Assembly (NCBI GenBank): GCA_003415625.1
Contig: PYIU01000002.1
Coordinates: 7,593,475-7,657,474 of the forward strand
DNA: 64,000 nucleotides
From: Aquanectria penicillioides
Lineage: Eukaryota; Ascomycota; Sordariomycetes; Hypocreales; Nectriaceae
Direction of reading: 5' to 3'
Below are positions 34,200-45,770 of the stretch, one piece after another. Position 1 is the first letter of the stretch, and every line of letters begins with the position of its first letter. A program made the translations under genes and the position numbers. The notes beneath the pieces are model-generated. The model was given only the letters and a program-made list of their open reading frames with translations, was not told where the DNA came from and made no database searches.

Positions 34200-34755
34200 A
34201 CTAGCCAGATGATTCCACTGCCTCGAAGGGGCTTGCAGATCGTCGCGAGGACGAAGTAGTGACTCTACCACCAAACGTTTCCATCTATAATGGGACAGCA
34301 GGAGAACAACTATTGAATGCCAAACTCTTTACACGGCTGGAAACGACAGTTCAGGACCTAAATCAGCTGGCCGCAGCTCTAAGTTCTGACGTTGCCGCGT
34401 TTTGTATCCAACATCAAAACGCAGCGATTATCTTCGACGATGAACTGGATTCGCACCACGAGCACTTTCGTCAAGTTTGCCTGAAGCTAAGTGAACGTGA
34501 CTTAGGGCTTCATTATGGTTGCTGTGTTTTTGATGCTAGTAGCGCATTGCAAGCTGGTTTTCAGTTCGATAAGTTGAATAACAATGCTGTTTGTATGTTG
34601 CATCGGGCATTGATGTTAAATGTTGGTTGCTGACGATATTTTTTGTAGTGGTCATTGATTTGCAACGGCAAGGGGAGGAGGACAGCGATGACGATAATAG
34701 CAAAGATGTGGACCTTGCGACTATTGGTGTTGTGGCCGAGGGAACAGACAATTAG
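34200..34755 (+). other. Unidentified coding-like segment, possible gene fragment
   Basis: An open frame runs from an acceptor-like CTAG at 34203 through LPPNVSIYNGTAGEQLL, LETTVQDLNQLAAALSS and CVFDASSALQAGFQFD. After a short interruption (stop near 34631) coding-like text VIDLQRQGEEDSDDD continues to a stop at 34755. The amphipathic first part and acidic tail look like protein, but there is no Met start in frame and no family I recognise. It may be the 3' end of a gene whose beginning has decayed. Confidence 0.25.
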
Positions 34756-35274
34756 CGAACGCCTATAACGCAAGCAGGAAGCTAAATGGCAGAAACCAAA
34801 TATAGGGCCGTCCTTTGCCGTTTTAATTTCGTCAAATGAGTGTATTATCTCATGAACATGTAATGAGTAAGAATACTATCAACGGAAAACTGCTGTAAGC
34901 GTTATAGTGGCCGAAATTGGTCTAGATCAGTCACCGATATTATCCACGTCAACAGATGGCCTAAGCCTTGATGGGAACCGATCTTATTTTGCTACTTGAA
35001 GGTTCACTGCATGGATAATCACTAGTCGCCGCGATCCATGTTAAGGTAAGCATGCCAGTTCTCCCATGCCTCCTCTTAATCGCAAACTAGGATACCAACT
35101 GGTCTCGGAAATGTTATGCTTCCCATGCCATTCAAACTCTCTGGAAATGAAAATTAGTAACGACTACACTAACCTAACTGCGAAATCATTTCTATTAAAA
35201 TTAAATGAAATATATCTCTTTATCAGTGAGCCCATTACTCCTAATTTGGCCTATAGAATATACTGAGAGAAATG
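34756..35274. other. Intergenic, AT-rich
   Basis: About 520 bp of AT-rich DNA leading into the repeat cluster. Nothing coding was recognised. Confidence 0.35.
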
Positions 35275-35586
35275 CCTCTTAGTGCAAAAGGTCTCTATAC
35301 CAGCGGCCCCCACACACACGCTCTCTCTATCTCTATCATTTTTGCAGCTCCACTCTTGCCCTCTTTTAGATAGTTATATAAAATTCATATAATTTGCTGT
35401 TTGATTTCATATAATTTCTATCTCCTCTAATCTACTACTTTTCAAATAAGTCTAGTGGCTAAGGGTATAAGGGCTCAAAGGGCTCCTATAACCTAGGCTT
35501 GTCAATGGTTAGGATACTAAGGCGTGGAGTATGGGGGCTCTTAGGGTCCCTATACCCTGCGCCGTTAATTCTCTTGTACCAAAAGG
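35275..35586 (+). repeat. Repeat family copy D (degenerate)
   Basis: Begins CCTCTTAGTGCAAAAGGTCT and ends TACCAAAAGG. It matches copy A (35633-35956) throughout: the C/T-rich CTCTCTCTATC stretch after the left end and the CTAAGGGTATAAGGG... block in the middle correspond position for position. It stands in direct orientation, 46 bp before copy A. Confidence 0.65.
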
Positions 35587-35632
35587 CTCTAATATAAAAC
35601 TTTGTGCTTGCCGCTTGTTTTATTTTCTTGTG

Positions 35633-35956
35633 CCTTTCGGTACGAAAGGTCTTAGTACCGCCCGACCTAACCCACCTCTCTCTCTCTACTCATCCTAAAA
35701 TGGACTGCTGAAAATTCCCTCTTTTGGCCGTTTATTTCTCTCACATGAATATCATGTGTTAGAGTGGTTCCTTTCTCCTTCTCTTTTTGCCTTTTCTCTA
35801 CTATTTTAGCTACATTACGCTATAGAGTTGTGGAGTTGTGGATTGTATTGTATTGTAGTAGTGTTGAAAGCTAAGGGTACTGGGGCCCTGAGGGCCCTGC
35901 TGCCCTTGGTCGCTAGGTATTCCTTTGCTGTTCTATCTCTTGTATGTACCGAAAGG
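35633..35956 (+). repeat. Repeat family copy A, with inverted ends CCTTTCGGTA
   Basis: Left end CCTTTCGGTACGAAAGGTCT, right end GTACCGAAAGG; the 10-bp termini are exact inverted repeats of each other. The 324-bp body has no reading frame. Similarity to copies D, B and C extends some 20-40 bp beyond the right terminus (CTCTAAxAxAAAAC). The repeated unit may therefore be larger than the inverted-repeat-bounded part, compatible with a MITE, a tandem unit or a solo LTR. Confidence 0.75.
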
Positions 35957-36152
35957 CTCTAACAACAAAACCACGAGCGGAGCTGGGGCCTTTGTTTCCT
36001 CTGTACTATAATAAAGATTTATCTTCAAGCATGCCATCTTTACTGATTTATAGTATAGTAGTATGGCTATCTTAAACTGTAACACTTGGAACATCTAGTA
36101 GTAGACAGGGGCATAAAAGACCACAGCTGTGCTTGTGGTTTTATGGCAGGGG

Positions 36153-36385
36153 ACTTTCGGTAGAAAGGATTAATGAGGAACTGGGGTTACCGGGGCTGGT
36201 AATCCACACCATAATGCAGCTAAAGAAATAAAGGAAAGGCAAGAAAATAAAGAGAAAAGAAACACTTTCGCAAATAATATTCACATAAGGCAGAAGCAGA
36301 AGTCAAAAGAAGCAATCTATTTTAGGTTGAGTAGAGAGGGAGTTGGGTCAGGTCGGGCGGTACTAAGACCTTTCGTACCGAAAGG
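36153..36385 (-). repeat. Repeat family copy B (inverted relative to A)
   Basis: The right end read on the minus strand is CCTTTCGGTACGAAAGGTCT followed by TAGTACCGCCCGACCT, identical to copy A over the first ~38 bases. The left end is CTTTCGGTAGAAAGG. Copies A and B form a large inverted repeat around a ~200-bp centre. Confidence 0.78.
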
Positions 36386-36799
36386 CACACATATGTATGC
36401 CAAATTTATCACCGATTGCGAAAATATGATTTTATTGATTATCACAATGCTTCAGAAGAATGTCATAATGATAGGGCAACTAAATCAATCATCACCTCAA
36501 TTGCTCAATTCTTTTACTAAATGACTGTATAATCTTCGAGCTAAAGCCATCATTCCTTTTTCAAATATCAACATGCTCCAAAGTAATACTCATTGCTTAC
36601 CTACTTGTATGTATACCCACCATTTCTTTAAATAAGCTTAAGAAAAAAAGCATAGGAACCTGCTGCTGACGAAATGCACGCCATAGAAGAACTTGAATTT
36701 CACAGCTCAACGATGAATGAACACAAAAGGAAATATGGGATTGAATGACCCGTATACCAAAGACACCACCAGTGCCGGCTCAAGCCACATGCCTGAAAA
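36386..36799. other. Spacer between repeat copy B and the sugar transporter
   Basis: About 410 bp, AT-rich, with no gene. It includes the 3' untranslated region of the transporter. Confidence 0.4.
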
Positions 36800-38704
36800 T
36801 TATACAGTTTCCCTCGTGTGCACCCGTGTAGCCTCCTCATCTCTAGGTTGATCCCCATAATGAATCTGCTTCTCCACAGCTGCAACTGTCCTCTCGTTAA
36901 ACTTGTCATCTTCAAACACTGCAGAAAGATTTTGTTAGTGATGAGGTTTCAAGGGAAAGAGAACCAAAAGTCCCTACAGAAAGCAAGCTCTTCTAGAGTG
37001 CGGCCACTTGTCTCCGGGTAAAGGAGAAAGACGATACAGAGCTCAAAGAATATCCATCCACAGTAAATAGCGAGGTACTTCCACTTGATTGCATCAAGCG
37101 CAATTGAGTTGACGTTTGTGGAGAAAAAGCCTGCTAGCTTTCCAAAGATCTGCTGAACACCGATACCTCGGCTTCGCTGGGCGTAGGGCCACAATTCGAC
37201 AAGATAAGCTGCACAACTTAGTTGATTGTAACCGACAGGCATGAATCAAGGTCACCTACTGTAGGTAAGAGCATTGTTACCGATATTGTACGTAGGCGAG
37301 TAGGCAAAGTAGAAGAACAAAGCCGCAATACCCGCGGACGAGCTTTTGAGACCTGCTTCGTTAGCAGCCTGTATACGCTCTAATGAAACAGTCATGCTAG
37401 TAAAACTAAGCAGCATTAAAGTAGCCGAAAGCATGTACATGTTTCGACGCTTAAAACGGGTGACAATAAGCGCAATGATAGTAGCATTAATGAAGCCCCA
37501 GCAACCATAGGCGAGGTTAATCCGTGTCTTGGCATAAGTGGTAGTGTAACCCATCATCTGGAAAAGGACTCCAGAATAGTAACTCAGGAGCGTATTTCCA
37601 GAAAGCTGCGTGAAGAGGCCGATGAAAATGGTTACCAACACACGCCGACGCATGCCAGGGGTGCCGAAGACCTCAAGCCAGGATTGTTTGGATACCTCCA
37701 TTTCCGTTCGAATAGTCTCACGTATTTGGACAATTTCAGCCTTGACAAGTTGAGAATCGGCGTCACCTTCGGCGTGGTACTTGATAAGAATAGTAGCTGC
37801 GTCTTCGGTTCGGTCTTTTGAGATGAGAAATCGTGGTGACTCTGGTAGTAGGCTGCGCAAACTGTATTAGCCATGGTGGCAAAGTCAAACGATAATGATT
37901 GATACGCACAACACGGTGGCTATCTGAAGCAAAGATGGACAAATCTGGAGGAGGGATGGGATTCGCCATGCCCAATTACTCTTGATATTGGTTGTACCAA
38001 GAGCAATAGCTGAGGCAAGAATCTGTCCGATGAAATAGGAAGAGTTGAATAGAGAAGTCAAAGTGGCACGCTCCTTGGGATGGCTAAGCTCTCCGATGAG
38101 GGCTGCACCAGAGATGATGCAAAAGAGAATACCAGATCCAAGAAGCATTCTAGCGATAATGTACATAGCAACTGCGGAAATTATGTCAGCAAATCTGTCT
38201 ACGAACAAATCAGGTGTAAAGAAATTTGTGATATTTACCGTGCTGGGAAAACCCTTGCAAGAGAGCGCCAGCAACCATGATAAAGGAACCCAACAGAATG
38301 GACCATCGGCGTCCGTAGCGCTGAGCAAACCAAGGTGCAACGGGTACAGCGAAAATTGAACCAAGTTGGTAGGAGGAGTTGATGAAACCGAGCAGCCCAG
38401 GTTCAATGGCATAATCGCCATCAGCGTTTTTGCGTCCGTTGCCGAGATCTAGAAACGAACGTTTTAACATGAAACACCTCTTTAAACCCGGTGATGAAAG
38501 CATCTTACACTTGTGGAAAGTCTGAGCGAATTGCAGGGTATTGATGAGTTGTGAGTCGAAACCCGATGTCATTTCAACGCCCATGCAGCAGAAGAAGAGC
38601 CACACGTACATGAGGCGAAGGTTACGCTTCTTGTACCATGGCGTTTTATCTTCCTCGACGAGGCGAGTGACGATGGGATCTGCAGCTATTCCCACATTCA
38701 CCAT
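36800..38704 (-). CDS. MFS sugar transporter (hexose/lactose-permease type)
   Basis: Six exons (38509-38704, 38239-38448, 37910-38171, 37260-37861, 36978-37208, 36800-36918), all GT-AG, join to 539 residues. The usual length of the sugar porter family is 500-560. Family marks in order are: SGFDSQLIN in TM1, YGRRWSILLGS after TM2, ARMLLGSG in TM4, the central PESPRFL at residues 229-235, GLFTQLSGN in TM7, and PETSGRTLEE after TM12. The cytosolic tail is charged. Twelve membrane segments are expected in the plasma membrane, with proton-coupled uptake of a mono- or disaccharide; the sequence does not tell which. The gene is intact although repeat copies lie on both sides, and it is the only intact gene between 33.4 and 44 kb. 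Confidence 0.92.
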
Positions 38705-40379
38705 CTTGATAGTCTGGCGCAAGAAGACCACTGTAGTTCTGAATGGGTTGTTTTGACCGGACCCGATAGTCAGGACGTGATGAATGACGGACGAAGACAC
38801 GACAGCAAACTTCAGCATGCATAGCGGGGACCCAACGCGTATTATACTTCTATGATCCACATTCCATACCGACACACTCTGTGAAGTCGTTATGTTTCAG
38901 GCATCTTCGCAAACAGGCTATTTCGGTAGCTATAACATAAGCGTCTTAGGGTGGCGCAGATTAGGCGGGCTCGTTTGCCGTCGTCTGTTGCTTGGCATAC
39001 GAGGAGGCAAGCATCAACGTTGCATTGCAACGTCGCTTTGGCAAACAAATATGGCAGCTGAACCAGGAATATCGCAATCTAACTCGTCAGCCAAGCAATG
39101 GAGTCTACTTCTCGCCGAACAGTTTGACGTTTCGTAGCACATCACTCAGTCATGCTTACGGTTGAACGGGCCGGCTGATTTAACACTAGTCATAGAGCAT
39201 GCTAGTTTAATAGTGTAATTACCCTATTGGATGAGTTTATAATGTTTGGCGGGGTAATAGCCCATATTGATTGTCCTGGGTAAATGCCGATAGGCCAGAT
39301 CGGAATCTCTGCTGGGTGGTAAAGTGCGGGGTTAAACCCGAGAACCCGTTATTTAATCAGATGGGACAATTAAGAAGGGGAGATACAGAGTATATTTATA
39401 CTCTTAGCTTGTTGACATAAGCACGTCCAAATGTTGCAAAATGTATCGCATGAAGCACGTGTATTATCATAGCTTAACTAGTGCAATATCTACCATTAAT
39501 AATAGCTGTGCGTAGAAGAACAGGTCTTCACATTTTACATCCATACACTTATGTTCTTTTTCCATAATTCGATTATAGATAGCTTTGAATTTGGGCTGCA
39601 ATTTTGGACATATAAGTTGTTACTAGACATGTGGACTTTTACTTGATTTATACATTACAGGGGTCAACCTTTTACACTCATGCATGACTACCCTAAACCT
39701 GACTACTACCTATGTCAACATACTACTTATCTATTGAATTGCTGGATGGGATTACGGTCAGCAGAGGTATAGGCTAAGAGATTGTTGCCGCTAGAAGTGA
39801 GAGACCCTACATAAGGAGCCTCTAGCTTAGTAGAGTCCTAAGGGCTAGACCTCGGCCTGAACTGAGGCCTATACGGATAGCAAATATGTATCTTACCAAG
39901 TAGCCTACATAGACCAGTTACCAGCCTAGAACGTCCTATTGTCTCATAGAAAATTGGCGTGGACTTTGAGCCTGCAGAACGGAAAATTAAATACAATAAA
40001 ACTCAATATAATACATAGTCCTTATCTGGTGTCTGTATGTTTTTTTTAGCTGGCTGTAGCAGTTGGCAGACTCTCAAGGGGGAAACCCACAGGAATACGT
40101 AAATAATCACAAAATAAATTTACGCTGTAATTATTTGTCTTAACTACCTACCCGAGGATGCCTGCACCCAGGACGTCCATAACAGCAAAGGAAAGCAAAA
40201 CGAAGAACGCTATTTAAAAACAATCAATGTATCATATTGTATATCTATACGAGATAGAACTTATTTAAAATGCCATTAATGTCTCAAAGTTCTAAAAATA
40301 TTATCTAACAACTAGGAGCATCTAAAGCAGGTATCCGTTGCTTGTTACCATTTCCATACTACTAAAACTAAGACACTCC
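38705..40379. other. 1.7-kb AT-rich intergenic region
   Basis: No gene was recognised. It holds the promoter of the sugar transporter on its left side. AT-rich, partly low-complexity text at 39170-40330 is suggestive of old, decayed repeats, but no family was identified. Confidence 0.4.
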
Positions 40380-41180
40380 CGGAAACAACCATCCATGGGA
40401 CTCGCCCACCCAAAATGAATTCAAATATCTCAGTCTGCCCATAAACGTGCCTCTTTCAGCGCCAGAGGCAGGAGTAGTAGATAAAATCCCTGTTTTCTTC
40501 TTCATTCACAGCGATGGATTTATTGATGGCAGCCAAAGTATTCAGGTTAGCGGGCATAAGATATACGACGCTACTAACTTTTCAAACATGGCGATTCGGT
40601 ATGGTCAGTCAGAGATAGTAATTACAGGCAATTACCAGGTTAGACCGCTAGGATTCCTCACTTCTAAGGAACTGCAATCATTAAACACAGCGCACAATAA
40701 GCCAGTAGGCAACTACGGCCTGCATAATCAACAACAGGCTCTAGAGCGGTGCTGTAGGTTCATCGCTAGGTTCTCTAGTGACCCAAATAACATTACCGTT
40801 AATAGAACAAGTGATAACAAGCTCTGCTCACTATCAAACAACTTGCCCAAACCGGAAGTTTAAGAGGGCAACCCTATCTAGCGGAACTTTAACTGAAATT
40901 GTCCCTATAACATTAAAGTGCCACCAATATAACTTTGTTACATACATTCAGAAATTCAAAACGGGATCGGAGGGGGAAACATCTAAACAAGTTGAATTGC
41001 TACTCTCTCTACCAATACATAAGATGATTTTTCTACTATCAAAGGATATGTATCATCCACTTATTGCAAGGGAGTGGATTCTAGGACGGAGATTGAAGGA
41101 AACAAGCGGTCAGTATGATAGTAAAATACCAGACATAATTGTTGGGTCTTGTGACTTCAAAGTACGTTATTGTGCCTAAT
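40380..41180 (+). pseudogene. Type-B carboxylesterase pseudogene
   Basis: The segment NEFKYLSLPINVPLSAPEAG is followed by KIPVFFFIHSDGFIDGSQS (the family's oxyanion loop, normally P-V-x-x-x-I-H-G-G-G-F), GNYQVRPLGFLTS and PVGNYGLHNQQQALE, a sure mark of type-B carboxylesterases. The expected nucleophile elbow after ITV reads NRTSDNKL instead of a GxSxG, and the frame then ends. In the next frame HYQTTCPNRKFKRATLSSGT continues the family pattern to about 41000. N- and C-terminal parts are missing, so this is an inactive internal fragment. Confidence 0.75.
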
Positions 41181-41601
41181 TATAATCCAAAAAACACTAA
41201 GGCAGTACTGACATACAAGATAGCAAGAGTTTGATTGAGGATCTTATGAAAGATATAGGCACTTAAAAAGCACTTCCTATTGCTAAGATATTCATGAAAA
41301 TCGAATACCTAATTTCCTCCAATAGGATGTTGACAGACGAGGCTCACTTGCCTATGTCATTAAAAAAAATCACAGAGGCATACAGACGAAAAGAAGGCCT
41401 TGAGGTTCCATCATTGAATCTTGGCAGTTAGGTCGGACTTCCGGCTGATATCGCGGTTCAACACCCTACCACATAATCCTCCCAACTTCCACCTATAAAA
41501 TATTCGTATACAAGATATCTTGCACAAGTCCATATCCAAAATAGAAATAGCCATAGGGAACATAACAGGCTGCAGCCTTGCGTATGATTTTATAACCAGA
41601 G

Positions 41602-41846
41602 CCTTTCGGTAGAAAGGATCAATGGGGAAATGAGGGTATCCGGGCCATCGGCCCCACAACTCACACAACTGAACCTATAAAGAATAGAAAAGGAAGATCT
41701 CAATAGAGAAGGGAAATGGCTAAAGGAATCACATAATATTCACGTAAGAGGCTTATAATTCCTATCTAAATTGCCTAATAGTGACATATAAAAAGAGGGA
41801 TAGTGATAGGGAGGTCGCGGGTACTAGCACCCTTTGTACAGAAAGG
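41602..41846 (-). repeat. Repeat family copy C
   Basis: Left end CCTTTCGGTAGAAAGGATCA and right end GTACAGAAAGG match copy B (CTTTCGGTAGAAAGGATTA ... GTACCGAAAGG) in the same orientation, with the conserved AATATTCAC block in the middle. It lies about 5.4 kb from copy B, on the other side of the sugar transporter and the esterase fragment. Confidence 0.7.
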
Positions 41847-42309
41847 CGAATCACATGGTTAATGATTTATTGATTTTTTATGTGACCCCAGATCAAGTTT
41901 CAATAGGGTTATATATGCAATACCAGCGCCATGTCAATCAGGTTAGAGCTGCTTGGCTCGGCTTCTGTTATGGAACGAGACTTGGACACCCTTCAACAAC
42001 AAACAGGGTAGCCTTAGGCCTGTGTTTGCGCTCTAGAAGTGGGGAGAGGGAGCTGAGTATGATGGGTTAGAAATGGCCGTGGACAAAGGCATTGCAGCTA
42101 GGTGGCGAGTTGTTGTGCAAGAAAATCAAAAAAAAATATGATTATTAAACAAGGTTGAGCCTGCTAAAATATAGGACAAAAAGCTAGCTAATAGTCTTAA
42201 GTTAAAGCTAGCTACCAGATGAACAATACACTATACGTTCGCTTGCATTATTTTCTTTCACCAATAGTGAGAATGTGATCCAGTGTCATGTTCCCGCTAA
42301 TTGTATTAT
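41847..42309. other. Intergenic
   Basis: About 460 bp, AT-rich towards 42130, with no gene recognised. Confidence 0.35.
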
Positions 42310-43350
42310 TCCAATCAGAGTTGACAAGCGGGCCGGAAATATCACCTGGCGCTTATCCAAGTCTCTCTGACTTGCCATGACCACCAGGCCCTATCGGCAT
42401 TGGCGTGGTAGACTCAAAACAAATGATCAGCGGCTGACTCGGGTTACCTTGTATCCTTGCATTGATTTGCATTGTTTGAGGCTCAAGATACCTACGACTC
42501 GACCACTTATCAGTGATAGTACCGTATAGCTCACTCACATCAAGTGACCACAAGAAGGGAATGTGCGTTCGGCCAACTTGTCAAAAAAAACCAAAATCCT
42601 TTTGTCCCATGCCTTCTTCCACGGCTAAAGGCTCCGCCATTTTCCTAAACGAGAAAGGCACAAGGCCGCGGCAAATCCAATTTGGGTTGTAATCTGTCCT
42701 ATTTGTTGGACCCAATTTTGTCTCTAGTCCGGCAAAAGAACCCCTCTCGACGTATCCTCCGCCTGTGCGGTCGGGCAAGTCCCAAGGAGAGTTTACAGTA
42801 AGTCTAGGCTCTGGGGGAGAGAACGCGGGGACATATGCTCCATTGCCACCGACGCCATGGTAGTTGTCGAAGATAGGCGAGTTGAAGAAAATAGAAGTGT
42901 CGTAATCAGGGCCTGGGGAGTCCAACGTCCAGTCCCAGCAGGGGATACCCCCATTCCACCCACACACCTACATCGACTGCTCATATAAGTGTCTTAAAAG
43001 AGGATGATACGGATAAGTTATATCCTACATTGGGCAGATAGGGCCATCCGTTTATAATACAAGTGTAGGTACATGCCACAAAATGCACATTGGGTGCTTT
43101 GATGATGTGCGTGGTTAGGAAATCTTCATAAAGGTTCCGAACGCCAGGGACATCGTCACGCGAAGACTGTGGCAGTTGTTTCATCAAGCACTTCTGCGCC
43201 TGAATATACCAATTTCTCTCCTGAAGTTTCAGTGTATGCCTAGTTGATACTGTAGTCTTGTTCAAATAGTCTTCTATTTCGTCGCCTTATAGCTTACCAT
43301 TCTTGTCCAACCAAGGGCTTCGCACAATGTCGGTCCGCAATGCCTGCAGT
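42310..43350 (-). pseudogene. Tyrosinase-domain pseudogene
   Basis: Minus-strand pieces in order: LSLQERNWYIQAQKCL-like text (here LKLQERNWYIQAQKC), DDVPGVRNLYEDFLTTHI, a stop-interrupted segment, CGWNGGIPCWDWTLDSPGPD, GGYVERGSFAGLETKLGPTN, and finally YHANADRAWWSWQ, the copper-B region (family H-H-A-N-x-D-R-x-W). The copper-A segment with its WHR motif is not found, a TAG precedes CGWNGG, and the pieces lie in different frames. The second histidine pair of the copper-B site is also partly lost (YHAN for HHAN). The parent family comprises secreted monophenol monooxygenases and related oxidases. The gene is inactive. Confidence 0.75.
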
Positions 43351-44153
43351 AATTTCAGCATTCTGTAAGCCTGAGAAAACAAGTCGTTAGGGTAAAGTGA
43401 TGTAAGTTCAGATTCGCATTCTCTCCCCGAGTTTGCTTTAATTGTCATAAACTCTGGTGTTTTAGGCCTTGGCGATTATGCCCTTCGACCTCCAGAGAGT
43501 CGATTGTCCGAGGAGCTTGGCGTCATAGGGCCGACTCATTTAGGCTACATGTAGGTGCATACCACATGCTGCTTAGTCCGCTGTTATTTATTGGATCTCT
43601 GACCGGTACTTTGTCAGCTATGACTTTATATTCACTTATTCCACACAATGTAAACCATGATACAATCAACGAAGTGTGGATGTTATACCGGTAGTGGTTC
43701 TGTTATTTGGCTGAATACAACCTTTGGTTGCAATATAATACTTCATCCAACAGGAGCTGTACAGGACGTAAAATACCATGGATAGCTACAATACAGAGGG
43801 CCCATGCATCCTGATTGCATGCCGGAGCACTTGTCTTCTGTAGAGTAAGCGTTGAGTGTGCCAAGCCGTGAATAACCATCGTATCTGCAAATAAGCAGCA
43901 AGCGCATCTAGGGCATTCATTCACAGGATTGAAGCTAATGCGAATACTCTTTCAATATTCCAACAACTTGAGCTAAGATAAAAACATCTGGATTGTCTAT
44001 AACACTCTTTTACAGCTTGGAATAGATCTGCAGCAAGGGAATCATGCCTAATTCTGTACAACAGAAGCTGGTTGAAGGGAAGTAAGCCAGGTAAAAGGTG
44101 ACATCATTTCAAGTCATAGTTTGCATCTTTCAACAGCAAGTTATCTGAATTGC
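43351..44153. other. Intergenic
   Basis: About 800 bp between the tyrosinase remnant and the 3' end of the next gene. No gene or repeat was recognised. Confidence 0.35.
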
Positions 44154-45770
44154 TCAAAGGTCTTCTTCTAGCTCGAGGAACCCATCATTGTGTCCAGATT
44201 TCCATGAGTCTCCATACAACGTTTTCATCTGCTCGTCTTCAGACCTGCCTTGAGAAAACCAAGGTTCCCAGTCCTCACCAAGCCATTCCTCCTCTGGCAC
44301 ATCTGGCCCGAATATTGGGGCATCTAAGTCTTCATCCTTGCCTGATTGTTCTGGGTCCCTGGATGCGATATATCGCGGCACTCCCTCAAGTATATATTGT
44401 TTTATTCTTCCATGCCAAGGCCAAATCGCTTTCCCTTCATGAATGCTCGTTGTGCCAACCCCTCCAACGAAAATCGACCGCAGTTTGGGCAACCTTTCAA
44501 GTATAATCTTGGCTGCAGCTTCTTTGGCCCAAATGTCCTCTCGGTATTCGATTCTAGAACTGTGGGTCCCTGCTAATCCAAAATACGTATTTCCACATCC
44601 AACTCCACCTTCGAACCCAAGGCCAAGATCCCATGAAGGTGGTAAATAAAGGGTAGTGAGGTCTTGAAACTTAGATAGCATGAGGCCAATACTCTGGCAA
44701 TATGTTAGCTGGAGCCATCTGGAATTATTGGTGAAGTGATTTCGACAGTTGTTACGTACTCGAAGTTTTTCTCCGTGCAAGGCACCACCATCAATGCCAC
44801 GGCCGTATTGTGCAGGCTCAATAACTCCCCACATCCCCAAGGTTTCAAGGTGGGGCATATTTTCTTGTACCAAGTGCAGCAAATCCAAATCCCAGAAGGA
44901 CTCCATAAAAAATTTCTTCAACTTGGGTGTAAATCTGGTTGAACGCACCAATTCTTCATTTACCTTGCCCCACTTACCACGCCAGAGCGTAGCACTCCAT
45001 AAACTTTTAGCCGTGCTCAGCCTCTCCAGGTTTGGACACAGAGGCACTAAAGAATGCATATTCGGCCCAAGTGTCAAGTTTCTCACTAATGGAAGAGATT
45101 CTTCCCGTTCAAGAAGCTTCTCAATGAATATTTTGGTTGTTTCAGATTCTCCGGAAGGTCGAATCCAATCAAGGGTGCTCAACTTTGGCATTGATAGTAG
45201 AACATCCGCGATTCGATCTAGAAGTGTGCTTGGAGGTAGTTTGGTGCCCCAATCATGTTTTCCATATTCAGTAGACCCAAAAAGGTTTACATTCAGAGAC
45301 TCACAGCTCTCCAAAGCGAGTGTACAGTTCAGGATTTCTTCAAGTCTAGCCTCCGCATACCGCCATCCGGAAGACCTCTCACCATCGGTTGTGACCCGGA
45401 GCGACCCCAATAGGTCCCCTGGAATAGGAGGTAATGAGGATCGCAATGAAGATTCGACATTACATAAGGCGTCTTTCGCATCGAGACACTCTAATAATCG
45501 TCGATTAGTGATTACCCATGGATGTTTGGTGTCAAGAATAAACAGCGGAATCCGAGATGTCCTAAGCCCGAGCCATCTACAAAATCCGTTATCAGCTAGG
45601 TGATTGGACCGAGCAATCCAAAGTGAATTTGGAAAAAGGTTCAGGGGCTCGATATAACGGAACAGTGGCTGGCCAAGAAAGAAAATAAAAAATAGTGTTG
45701 CTAAGAGTATGGTGAGGTAGCGCAAGGCTGTTTTCAGATGCATGAATAAAGTTGCAGCCATTGTGAACAT
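44154..45770 (-). CDS. Fungal hypothetical protein with N-terminal membrane anchor and repeat-like body
   Basis: The frame is open over the full length, but 44694-44759 is very probably a 66-nt intron: GTACGT donor, GCTAAC branch site, CCAG acceptor, removed without frame change. Spliced, the protein has 516 residues (exons 44760-45770 and 44154-44693). One membrane segment (TILLATLFFIFFLG) lies at about residues 20-35. The body has leucine-containing segments such as LPLVRNLTLGPNMHSLVPLC and MPHLETLGMWG at irregular intervals, as in F-box/LRR-type fungal proteins, although no F-box is visible. The tail is acidic. I do not recognise a specific family and assign no function. It is intact and contains no early stops, unlike its left neighbours. 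Confidence 0.65.
   Translation of the reverse strand: MFTMAATLFMHLKTALRYLTILLATLFFIFFLGQPLFRYIEPLNLFPNSLWIARSNHLADNGFCRWLGLRTSRIPLFILDTKHPWVITNRRLLECLDAKDALCNVESSLRSSLPPIPGDLLGSLRVTTDGERSSGWRYAEARLEEILNCTLALESCESLNVNLFGSTEYGKHDWGTKLPPSTLLDRIADVLLSMPKLSTLDWIRPSGESETTKIFIEKLLEREESLPLVRNLTLGPNMHSLVPLCPNLERLSTAKSLWSATLWRGKWGKVNEELVRSTRFTPKLKKFFMESFWDLDLLHLVQENMPHLETLGMWGVIEPAQYGRGIDGGALHGEKLRVRNNCRNHFTNNSRWLQLTYCQSIGLMLSKFQDLTTLYLPPSWDLGLGFEGGVGCGNTYFGLAGTHSSRIEYREDIWAKEAAAKIILERLPKLRSIFVGGVGTTSIHEGKAIWPWHGRIKQYILEGVPRYIASRDPEQSGKDEDLDAPIFGPDVPEEEWLGEDWEPWFSQGRSEDEQMKTLYGDSWKSGHNDGFLELEEDL

Noticed and set aside
44749..45603. 284-codon open frame on the plus strand
   Set aside because: It is antisense to the 516-residue gene, has arginine/serine-rich composition typical of a shadow frame and no motif.
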